A stretch of 64,000 nt of DNA from Liopterus haemorrhoidalis. Taxonomy: Eukaryota > Arthropoda > Insecta > Coleoptera > Dytiscidae. Positions within the stretch are counted from its first letter, which is position 1. Each line of letters opens with the position of its first letter. The notes below the pieces were generated by a model. It was not told the origin of the DNA, did no database searches, and was given only the letters and a program-made list of their open reading frames with translations. Location: positions 3,138,279-3,202,278 of the forward strand of contig OZ020622.1 in the NCBI GenBank assembly GCA_963971575.1. Direction: 5' to 3'. The position numbers and the translations under genes are program-made. This document shows positions 1-11,200 of the stretch, one piece after another.

Positions 1-240
1 TTCTGTTCGAATACTTGAACACACATGGTAAGAGGCTATAACAGGGCCAATTATGATCATGTATATCGTATATCGCATACTATAATAAATAACACATTAA
101 AATAAGGTGCAAGGTTTCAGACATAAAACAGTAAATTTGATTCCGTCAGGAAAAGTATCGGCCCATTAATACCTGAAATCTCTGAAATATGTGAAAATTC
201 ACCTTTCAACTAAATTTATTTTAAATATACGATAACTTAC

Positions 241-3200
241 TCGTAGGTGTGCGAGATGATATTCGAGCAAAACCTTAGCGTTCGATATACTCTCAACGGT
301 ACCAACAAATACGAAAGGAACCTGCCCTTCTTCTCTCGGAATGGTTGGCTGTGGTTCATTCTCACCTTCAATTTTCACTCGAACCTGTAAAATCCATCGT
401 TAGTAAAAAAACATTCATATTAAAAAAAATAATTACGCAAGCAAAACGGGCAAAAATGAAACAAAAACCACAAACTAAACGCCAGATTCATTTGTGAATC
501 TTTCAAAAACAAAAAAAAAAAAAAAAAAAAAAATTAATTTACCTGCGTAAATGAATCGAGCTGAAACTACGATTAAAAAATTTCTTCGCCAGTGCAAGTA
601 TTTCATTAAAATTATGAATTAAAAAATATTTAAAGTTCATGTAAAAAAATGATTTTTTTCATAACTTTAATTGAAATATGGTTTTTTACATACAAGTGAC
701 AACATAAAGTAGAAATACTTACACTGGAATAAGGTTTCAGTCTGGAACCCGCTGTTATCTAATGACAATAATCAACAATCAAAATAAACAACAATCAATC
801 GTTAGGAGTGTGCCACAAAAAACGAACAAACTCTCGATTATTATATTAATTTGGCACAAACCTAACACACTTTCTACTCTTTTACTATTTCACTAATTCT
901 TTTAAAAGCATTCTTTAAAAAAATTCACAAAAAAAAATTAAAGCAAACGACACTCACCACACCACTTTTATCAACGATCTCCTGGATGATCCTTCCATTC
1001 TTTCCAATCACCTTTCCAACAAGCGCTCTTGGAACTTGGAGAGATTCCTCACTGTACTCAAGCATCGAACGCGCTTTTTTCACCGCTTCCTCAGTCTACG
1101 AAAAAGATAACATTTTACATAATGCCAAAAGAAAATAGTACTTCTAGCCAAACAAAAGTCCTGGATGGGCATATACGAGGGTTGCCTTTTATATTTCGGG
1201 ATTTGAGATCAAAAATAATTATTTACTAGCAAACCCATTGCCAACAACGTTGGCAAACTGATATCCAGAGTTGGGCAAATTGCAATCAAACTAATGATTG
1301 AGGATTGAGATTAAAAATTTAATTTTAAGACTTGATTAATGAGTAAGGTACATCACTCATAATTAGAGTCCGGTAAAAATATGCAACGGTACTTTAGTTA
1401 GGTGTGTTTCGATAAAAAGCGACACATGTGTTATCTGTAGAAATAAAATGTAATTATATATATTTGTAATGTGCCCTGCTGACAAATAGTGTAGCATATA
1501 AAAATTAAATATCTTATCAAAAACTGACCAATGGCAAAGGAGTGACTGGAATCATCTCGGATATAATCCCAAAATAATGAGGTGTCGTTATTAAGATAAG
1601 AATTCATTGCGGTACAAGTGTTTTTTTCGGGTTTTTTGTTGGTCTTTATTTCCAAATAGTAAAAAGTTGAAAAATGAAAATACGAAAATACTAATGAAAT
1701 GTTATACCCAATACAGTCTATATATAGTATGCTAATATCAGAGAGGGCGCTTTATAAGTAAAAAAGAAGTTAAAAATTATTACTGAATTATTCGTTCAAA
1801 ATAAAGTTAAAATTTGCCGGTCTCTTATTCGTTTTATTAAAATTTCATTCAAATTTTTAGTTGATTGAAAGTTTAGTTAAATAAAGCCGCATTCAGAGCT
1901 CTTAAATCAATAGCTTATGCACTGTAGCTTATGCACTGTAGCTTATGAACTGTTCACTGTCACCAGTAAGTTTGTCATATGATGAGACGTGAAACCGTTC
2001 AGACCTCCAAATTTAATACGCTGTTTGTTGTGGATTGTGCATAATTTTCTAAACTTATAGCTAGTGAGATGTTTTAATGCGACAGACATATAAACACATT
2101 GGCTATCGCATTCTATCAGTGACACCGTAGTTATCGAATGCCTTTACATAACCTCATGTCATCATTAACAAATCTTGCTCAAAATTACAAAGACGGACAG
2201 AAAATATGTCAATTTTGGTAATTAGGTAGTTAAAATCTAAGACAACAGAATTATAAGAACGATAATACATATAAAATATTTTACGAAGCTAAATAATTGG
2301 TTTCAAAATTCACAGATGGAGGGCTATTCGTAACGTACTAATTTATAACAGATGTGAACGGTACATGGAACGTTAAAAGAATGCATTAAAGCATAACTCA
2401 GAGCGACACAACGAACAGTCTATAACTTGTTAATTTAAACAGGTCTGAATGCGGCTGAATGCCAAACTCTGGGTGTGAAATACTCTGAAGTACTCTGAAG
2501 TGTTTTACTCCAAACTACTCTGAAAATTTTTGCATGTGGAACACTTTAGTTGAGTATTTAGTGAAAAGAGGCACTGCTCTCTTACGAATTAACAAATGTT
2601 AAAGAAAAACTATCTTAAATGTACAAATTATTTTTAATTTTACATATTTATGATAAGATAAATGGATTTTATTTATTATTAAAAAAATACACAGTTATAA
2701 ATGTCTGATAAATCTTTCAGTAACTTTTCTTTTACATAAATAATAGTTACATACCTCGCCGTAGATCTTGAAAGTACAATTATTTTCTTCTAACTCAATG
2801 TTGGTAATACCCTCAATCTTTCGAGCCTGTTGTATATTGGCTCCGTGGGCCCCAATAGCAAGCCCCATAAGATCTTCACGAACACTAAATTCATCCTTGT
2901 ACCTAAAGAAAACAAACAAAAACAGTTATAAGCATACCGATCAATTATACATCGTTGTTAGCAAGCATACAGAAAAAACAACTACGTAATTCAAAAAATT
3001 CATTCTCTCAACAAACAAGCAATAACAAATAACTACAAAAACACTCCATACGCATGCAAAAAACCTCTACCTCAAAATATCGGGGACCCACACAATTTAA
3101 TTAAACGGGGAGGAAGAACTAATAAAAATTTAAAAAAATATATATATAAAAATAAAGACTACCACCTTTAAAACATCAAATTAAATAAAAATGATATATT

Positions 3201-6200
3201 CTGATATATATCAGTGGTTCTCAAACTGTTGTGTGGGTGGGGCGGTGCTTTTTTTTTTTTTTTTTTTGGTACTACTGTGCATGCGAATGCAGTCCAGGCC
3301 TAATATCCACATTCTGTTTATCACTTTTTTACTGTCTACATTTGTAACATTTTGGGAACCTCACCTTGGACCTCCCCTCCCAGCCTCATAGTTTGAGACA
3401 CGCTGATATATAGGTTTATATTTGCTGCAAAAATGAAAAAAAATACGTATAAGAATTATTTTTTTTTGTGTGTAGGTCACCGGATAAGAAAAAATGTAAA
3501 TATTTTGAATTTTGTGAGATAACAAAATAAAAATATTTACTATTATATTATTTATGGTGAGAAATATTTGATACGTGCATAACAAAAAAATTGTAAGACC
3601 AGAAATAAAATAGCACTGTTCGTAAAATAAAATGGCAACTATAGAAAAGCAGTGTAATAAAATCTGTGTAATTATTATTCCTGTCTCAAAATATGTAATA
3701 GGCAAATAGAGAGACCATTTACAAGAGATTTTTTTATCAGCAGAACATGCTTATTAAATCAGAACTTCTTAAACTATACTATATAATATAAACTATTTCG
3801 TTCTATATATAAAGAACGAAATGTGGGCAAGATAGGAGCTATTTTGACCGTGTTTGTTATTGGGTAAGATCGTGGAAAAGTTTACACTGTAGAAAAATAG
3901 TTTTCTGTCTCAACTTATTCTATTTGTCTCTATTTATTTTAACTCAAATTTGTAAACATAGGCTTACAAACTAAGTTTACAGTGAATATATTACTACCTA
4001 TTATTTCTAATAAGTAAAACGGAGGTATATGTTTAAATAATGTTAGAATATAAAAGCCAGTGAATATATAGATTTGAAATTAATTTAGAATATATATATA
4101 TATTAAGCGAAATATTTTAAAATGAAGTTGTCTGAAAATTAATTAATGTACGTACGCTTCTGGTACCAAACACAACAGTTGTTTTGTTGTCAACAAGCGC
4201 CATAATAATTTGTGTTGCCGTTATATGTATTTACGTCCGTATTACGTTTGTGTTATAGTGTCGATTAAATATAAACTTGAAGTGAAGAAGAATTCATTGA
4301 TGATTCGGACTGATTTCCAATATTATTTTATTTATTTTTCTTAATTATTTTTTATAAGTTTTGTATAAATAATAAATTTTAATTACATTTTCAAGAACTA
4401 GGGCATGGGCGTAGTAACTGGGTTAGCAAGTGATTTTTTTTTAAATTTAAAAAAGGTTGATAAGATATTGAAATAAACAAAGCAGATAATACACTTACGT
4501 TATTTATACGACATAAATTCAGTTTAATGGGAAATTTGAAAAAATTAAAAAAATATTAATTTTAAAAATTATATACTATATATAAAAAGAGAGATTTGGC
4601 TAAAATAATTTAAATAAAGCAATAAAACAAACAATATATCTTCAGAGCTAAAATTTATTATTTAAATATTTATTGTAAATAAAAATTAAAAATATATGTA
4701 TATATGAAGGTCTAAAAATTATATCAATAACTTCTTCTTTGGGCACAATCAGCTGGGCTGTCTTTTGGCCTCACATTAGTCCTCTCTCTTGGTATGTTAA
4801 TTGTCAAGTGTCAAAAAATATTTATATGTCAGATAACCTCAAAAATATATAACTGCGTAAAAACAAATTACATGGAGAATTTTCTCCATAAAATCTACGC
4901 CAAGAATATAAATAAATGTCTAAATATGTAAATAATAACAAATATATACGAAAAAAATAAAATAATATAAATAATATTTCCAATGTACGACACTGAACAT
5001 CTGTCAAATTGGACTAAAAACAATATTTTAACATTGTAATAGGGATGACGTTCTAAGCCAATCCGAAGCAAGGACAAACAGCTCCTATCTTCTTACACAC
5101 ATTTTTCTACTTTGAAATACACCATAGTTTGTTCTTAAGGAATGGTTTTTTCTGAAATTTCTTATGTAGACGCATGGATTTTTTTTTTTTTGATATGTTG
5201 ATTTTTTTAATTTAATTTCAATCGAACCACTTATTCATAGGTATTATTAAAATATCTTCGATATAGCAAATTACCAACGACTATTTAACGACAGAATAAA
5301 TTTTATTATTTTGTTATAAATTTGTTTTACCTAGTCTGCAGAAGTGGCACGTTTTAGTAAGTATATAACACCCCCAAGCAGGTACAGAAACATTAATTTT
5401 AAACCATGCCATTTTTAATGAAGAAATTTCCGGGTCAACAATCTTTCTAGGTGTACACTAACAGGCATTAACAAGCGCTTATAGGCTCCGAAAACAATCT
5501 TACTACGTGTTTGTAACCTAAAACCTGACCCAGAAATTGCACCAAATCTTTAAGATAAGCCAAAGTAGTCAAAATTAAAAAATGTAAGTCTACCAAAAAA
5601 AAAAAATTGTTGTTCCTTAAAAGGGCAAAGTTTAAGAAGTTCTGCTTTAATAATAACCCGGTTTAATATTTTTTTTCTGAATAATGGCCTTATTTTAACT
5701 GAAATTAATCATAGGTATTCTGGAATAATACAACTAATTTTTTATAGCCCCATATTACACAAAAAAATCCCCAAATTTTAAGTTAGTGAAAAAACATTCC
5801 CAAAATTTAGACACCCAGTTTATATAAACCCAAAAATCTTAATGACTCACCCTCCGACGTTAGCCTGTTTAGTACTTTCGAGTTGTCGTGCAGCTTCTTC
5901 GGTCCGTTTTAATAGCAGCACCTTCTGGGACAGGCTACGGAAATGCATATCCTGAAGTAATGCACTTCTCTTATGCGAACTCTCTGAACGGGAGATAACA
6001 TAAAGAATACCACGCTCTGGGATGTATCGGAGTACAGATGCACCAATCAATTTTTGGAACTCCTTATGAGCGTTCTCAATTTTAGCACTGGAAAAAAAAA
6101 ATAAGATACATAAATATATTTGTTAATCTTTCGGATTTTGTACGAACAAAGTGAATTTTTTTTTGGAACAAAGTAAAAAGGGGAAAGAAGGAATACAAAG

Positions 6201-8011
6201 AGTAGTAGCAAGAAAAGGGATGAAATGGGAAGAAAAAATCAGCTGTAGCCACCACAGGACTGACCTCAATCATAAAGTAGTTATATAAAATACATTCTAG
6301 CAGCAGAGTAGAAATAACTTGGCCTAATATTTTCTAACAGAGATATTATTTATCATGACCATGGAAACATTACACATAAGTATGAAAAAATTTTAATAAA
6401 TTTTACAAAAATTATTCGAAATTATTCGTTTTATCAAAAAACGTTTCAAATAAAAGTTATTAATTAGTGCTTTTATAGCAACTTTTGTTCAATAAATTTT
6501 TTCGAAATATTTTTCTGTTGTGAAATATTCACAAAAATCTTAAAATCGACACGAGTAAACTCCCATTTTTAGTCAAACGATTTTACCAAAAGTTGATCAA
6601 CTCGTGCCATTGATGGCAGAAGCTTAAATATGAAGTTTAATAAAAATCCTTTCAGCCAAATTTGCTCTGCACGTGTACACAGACGGACAGACAGACATCA
6701 TGCTAAAAATAGTCAAAATGTTATGTAGGGACCTCAATTCATGGAGATCCATCGAAATGTCAAAATCGGTATGATCACAATACCTCCCTTATATACGTTG
6801 GCGGTCGGTAAAAACTTACATATGCATACCAAATATCAACAAGATTCTGTCGTTTGGTCCAAATTTCTACAATAGAGACAGACAGACAGTTCAGCCCGAC
6901 ACCTAATGCTAACAAACGCTAAAGGATTAAGAAAATAAACAGACTGAATGAGTTTTTAAACGAATAAGATTTTCTTTTCTTCCAGACAGACAGACGAATG
7001 ATGTCATACGAGTCTTTTGATGTTATCTACGAAACTGTAAAAATAAAAACACTTACTATTCACGAACTTCTTCAGGTACATCAATTTCAAATTTATAAAA
7101 CATGGATTTATCCACTCGGGTGAGTGCTTTATCAACCACAGGTCGTAACTTATCACTCTGAAGAATTTCTGTGTATGTTTTCTCCCAGAACTGGTATTCG
7201 ACGACGTAGAAATCACCTTTCATCATCTAAAATATCAATACAATTACAGATGTGTTTCTATGAATAAATTGAATGATCGTACCTTGATTTGAGCTTTCCA
7301 CCACCCCATCGCCTCGTTGTCATTTGAACGTGAATACACCTCGACTTCATCACCCTCGGCAAATTCCAATTTGGGGTTATTTGTCTTGGGTGGGAAGCGT
7401 ATCTGTGTGTAGGGGAACTTTGTTTCTGGCTGCCAGCTAAAAATTGTTTATCAGTAATGATTGTTTATAAATTTGTTTATATACACTTACTCATCTTCAA
7501 AGCGAACTAATACCTCCTCTTCGAAAACATCTAATATTGTAGCCTGAAATAAGAGATATGTGTTAAAAGTGATGTTAAAATAGAATAAATATAAAAAAAA
7601 TAATCCTTCTTAAAATGGCTGGAATTCAAACCTAGCCACATACCAAGTTTCCCCAAACAAGTTAAACATAAATATCAATCTTTCAGGCATAAAATTTGTT
7701 TCATAGAATTTTCTAAACATGATTCCAATTCGGGATATTGTAGTTATTATTTAAAATAAAGCACATGTGAAAAATCACGCCCTGTCAATAGGACATGGCG
7801 TCGATAGTCGCCGCGTTTTCTAGCAAACCCACCAACAAAATTTCATCGTAAGTATATGGAAGACACAGTTAAAACTTCGATCAAAATACAAACAATATTT
7901 ATAAATTTGATATTAAACAACAAAATGACGTTCATGCATTGTACTTAAATGTATACAGACCTTATAAAACGCTCCGTTTTCGCCGCATACTTCCACTGCG
8001 AGGTCCTCCAT
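241..8011 (-). CDS. Fmr1: FMR1/FXR-family RNA-binding protein, N-terminal 377 codons (runs off left edge)
   Basis: RNA-binding translational regulator of the fragile X family, acting on polysomes and in mRNP granules. Coding exons on the minus strand: 8011-7961, 7543-7491, 7436-7283, 7226-7057, 6087-5851, 2902-2755, 1095-958, 758-723 (candidate microexon) and 384-241. All have AG acceptors and GT donors and keep one frame. The protein starts [17 protein letters not shown]. Exons 1-4 give the two Agenet/Tudor domains (about residues 1-120, with the WWKAQIK and [14 protein letters not shown] motifs). Exon 5 holds KH0. Exon 6 holds KH1 with the GAHG loop. Exon 7 starts KH2 with [20 protein letters not shown], which contains the GKNG loop and the isoleucine matching human I304. 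The last visible exon finishes KH2 ([18 protein letters not shown] end; here [15 protein letters not shown]). The nuclear-export and RGG parts lie beyond position 1. The identification is firm from whole-domain similarity. Confidence 0.96.
723..758 (-). CDS. Fmr1: Candidate 36-bp cassette microexon in the FMR1 KH2 domain
   Basis: Between the exons ending in DKSGV (958) and starting VRVKIEG (384) is a 36-bp block with an AG acceptor before 758 and a GTAAGTA donor after 723. It is in phase 0 on both sides and encodes [12 protein letters not shown] without a stop. The protein reads correctly with or without it, so it would be a cassette exon. It would insert 12 residues into KH2 between the helix after the GKNG loop and the next strand. 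The donor is strong; the pyrimidine tract is only fair. The call rests on splice signals and frame alone. Confidence 0.5.
1226..1420 (-). mobile_element. Helitron 3' terminus (reverse orientation)
   Basis: Read on the minus strand, the sequence ends with a hairpin whose perfect 8-bp arms are TTGCCAAC and GTTGGCAA (loop GTT, 1238-1256), then 12 nt ending in CTAG, followed by T. This is the textbook Helitron 3' end (hairpin 10-12 nt before CTRR, insertion before T). The 5' end was not found, so the right limit is arbitrary. It lies in FMR1 intron 6. Confidence 0.6.
1908..1952. repeat. Short tandem repeat, about 14 bp x 3
   Basis: Three adjacent copies of TAGCTTATGCACTG, the last with one change. 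It lies in FMR1 intron 6; no further meaning is seen. Confidence 0.7.
3212..3405. mobile_element. hAT-type MITE, 194 bp
   Basis: The left end CAGTGGTTCTCAAACT is the inverse of the right end AGTTTGAGACACGCTG apart from a few changes. Flanks are ATATATAT and ATATATAG, fitting an 8-bp target duplication with one change. The interior has a T-run and no coding content. It lies in FMR1 intron 5. Confidence 0.75.
4450..4965. repeat. Interspersed repeat R4.5, copy 1
   Basis: About 510 bp matching 37970-38475 in the opposite orientation at roughly 90% identity by eye. No coding frame and no terminal inverted repeats are visible. This copy lies in FMR1 intron 5; the other copy is wedged between family B pieces. 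Confidence 0.75.
6234..6814 (-). mobile_element. Family B element, near full length
   Basis: Read on the minus strand it starts TTTTTACCGACCGCC, has TATATAAGGGAGG, then GATCATACCGATTTTGAC, a short GTCT run, GTACACGTGCAGAGC, and ends GGTGGCCACAGCTGATTTTT. Close to each end is ACCGACC or its complement, forming subterminal inverted repeats. It lies in FMR1 intron 4. Confidence 0.8.
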
Positions 8012-8203
8012 GTTGGTTTGGTGAGGAAGCAGCCTTGGGAACGATTGTACGACAGTTTTCACTGAACAAAAAGAAGACGGGTGGATGAGGGCACGGCATT
8101 GGTTAGAAAATAGAACTGAATGACAAGCATGGCCGATACATGAATAAAATGACAGATGGTGATTGTAACGTGAATATGTGATTTTAATTAAAAGTTAAAT
8201 ATA
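8012..8203. promoter_or_regulatory. Putative bidirectional promoter between FMR1 and WDR44
   Basis: Only 192 bp separate the two divergent start codons, so both 5' untranslated regions and core promoters must lie here, unless either gene has an upstream non-coding exon. No TATA box in a good position is obvious for either side. The FMR1 start lies in a good context (CCAACATGG read on the minus strand). Confidence 0.6.
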
Positions 8204-11200
8204 ATGGCAAGTGATAAAATGTCTAGTGAGAGTGAGAGTGAAGAATTATTTTATGACGCTGAAGATTTAACGCCGAACCGTGTTACCAAGTGAGCGATTC
8301 ATCTACTTCCACATTTTAAAATATTGCTTTTCAAACGTACCTTACTTTTAACTTATATTTTTAACACTTGATTGCCCATTAACTACAATAACAATTGGTC
8401 TAAATACAACAATTGAATAAAAAACAGTAGTTTAGTTTGACAGTTTTTGGTAATTATGTTATTGGTTGTTTAAACTAGTCACGTGACTGCCACATTTCCT
8501 TTTCATTGGTTCATTTAATGCAAATTATACTTGTGGGAATTTCGAATTAAGCTGATTAATTTAATTTTTTTCACTAGAAATAAAACAAACCGGGATGTAG
8601 CAATTACTAGAATTGGTTCAGAACCAAACATTAGTCAGAGCAGCTGTAATTCACACTCAACCCTCTCTTTAGAAAATTCTAAAGAAACAAGAACTGGCAA
8701 TGATGTCATGGTAAGTTTACCAGTCTATCTTATCTTCAAATATTTATCTCATGACTAAGACGCGGAAATCTGTATCTGTGCAGAATCATTAAAATACAAA
8801 CTCTTATCGCTGTTTTTTGCAAGCTGGTAGTATTTTATCTCTTTCACATAAAATAATAATATTTATTATTTTTATTTTGTAATGCATATTTTGTCCGCGT
8901 CTTAGTCATGACCTGTCGTACATAAATTTTACAATGCATTTTTGTTTAGTATTGCTTCATGAATAATTAATTAGCACTAGTAATCTAATATCCTATATTC
9001 AGTGGTCAACGCCAGTGGTCTAAAAACTTTTTAGTATAGTTATCGCGGTACTTTCCCGATCATTTCGGGGAATCCCCAGCGTACTAACTATCGTACGCCG
9101 GGATATGTTTTTTAGATGTTTTATATGTTCTAAAAATCACAAAAAATTCGTTTTTTTTTTTCCAAAAACGTAGTCTGATCAAAAATTGCTGTTGTACTAT
9201 TCCGGTTCACACCAATGTACATTACTTAGAATTTTTTCAGATTTTTAGTTTAAACCATCTGGACTACAGGGTGTGGGACAATTTTTTTTTTCGCACAATT
9301 TTGGCAAAAATCACTTCAAAATAATTTATTTTGCAAAAATAAAAAATTGATCGTTAATCCACGTACCAAGGGCTTTCATTTGATACCCTACTCAGAATTA
9401 TAAAAAATATATTTTTTTTTTTGATGAGCACATATTTGTTTATATTTTTAGGGGGATATGTTTTTTAGATGTTTTAGTATTTTTCCTATGTGCGGGTCAA
9501 AGAGTTGTATAAGCATGCCAAATTTCCACTCTCTAGGTTTAGCCGTTTGGCTACAATTTTTACCGAACAGACAGACAGACAGACGACAAAATGACGGTAT
9601 AAGGGTCTTTTGGTCAGACCTACAAAACCCTAAAAATGGGACAGGCTTGTATTTCATCGTCTCTAAGCCGTTTTGTAGAGTGCCCTTTTTTACTTTTTTT
9701 GCCACAAATATTAAAATTTTAGACTGTAACTCAAAAGTGACCATATATTTGCGATATAAGGCAAAAAATTTATAAGTACAACAATTTTCAAACAAAATAA
9801 AGAATTTAAAAATCTCTAAAAATTTTTAATTTTGATCAAAAATTTTTTGACTCCGATTTTAGCCAAAATAAAATTTTATGCTAATTTTGCGGTGAAGATA
9901 ATAAAAAAAATATTTAAAAAAATCATACTTGCCTAGTTTTTGAGTTAGAGCAGATTTGTGTCAGTTTTTTGCCTATAATTCCAAAACTTTTGCCCAAACT
10001 TCAAAATGGACCAAATTTTATTGATCTTTGACCAAAAATACATATTTGTACTAATTTTCAATAAAATCGGAGACAAACATTTTTTGCTTGAAAATCGAGA
10101 TTTTCGTAAGGGGTACCCCTTACGATTTTTTCGATTTTTGGCCATTTTCAAGGGTTTTGGATTACTGCTCATACAAAACTTAATAATTGGTTTATTAATG
10201 CCTAACTTTTATTTTAGACTAAACAATGTAAGAGAATTTTAAAAATTCAAACCACAGATTTCTATCCCTAACCATTTTTTAGTTAGGATTTAACAAAATT
10301 TTCAAAAAAAAATTAAAAAAATTAAAAAATTTCAAAAAATTTTTTTGTTTCAAAATTTGGTTATAAGTCAATTAGGACCTCAAGATTTCAAAAATTTCAA
10401 CCGCAGGTCTTTATCGTATTTCGTTTTCGAGATACGTCCATGCGAAGGTGAAAGTTTCTATAAATCACGCCATATTAAAATTTGCCATAATTTTAAAATA
10501 TGCTAAACGAATAAGGCCTCAATTTTTCTCTAGGTTTAGCTATTTGGCTACAATTTTTACCGAACAGACAGACAGACAGACATACGACAAAATGACAGTA
10601 TAATGGTTTTTTTGTCAAACGTTCAAAACCCTAAAAAAGGTCCTCACTCAAGAAATACAAGTGATGAGCAAAAAAAAAAAAAATCCTCACTCTAGAAATA
10701 CAGGTGATGAGTAAAAAAATAGTATATTGAGAATTTTTTTACAAAAAGTAAAAGTAAATAGGATATTACTTAGAAAAGAGTATAATACACTAATATCTCG
10801 TTACTCGACTACCTCTTAGCTCGAAGGTTTCGCCACTCGACGTAAATGTCGAGAGTGAGAGTCGACGGAAGCATCGCTATCCGACACGTGATCAAGTACC
10901 GATCACGTGATACATATTTTAGTAAACAAAGCAAAATGAACGCATGGCCAGCAGTTCGCCCAGATATCTTGACAACAACTCAGATTTAGTGCAGCTATGA
11001 ACTTTTTGTTTTTTGCTAAAATAAGTGATTTATATTTATAATTATGGGTCCAAAGGATAGAAATGCAAGCATAGCTAAAAGGAAAACATATACATATATG
11101 TATTTCCTTATATGTATATGTATATATGTACATATGATTCCCTTTATTTCTTATGGAGAAATTCTACTCGCCACTCGACGTAATCGCTACTCGACGCTTT

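Noticed and set aside
4822..5077. Tyr/Phe-rich frames in R4.5
   Set aside because: AT-rich composition; the inverted copy at 38 kb does not keep the frames.
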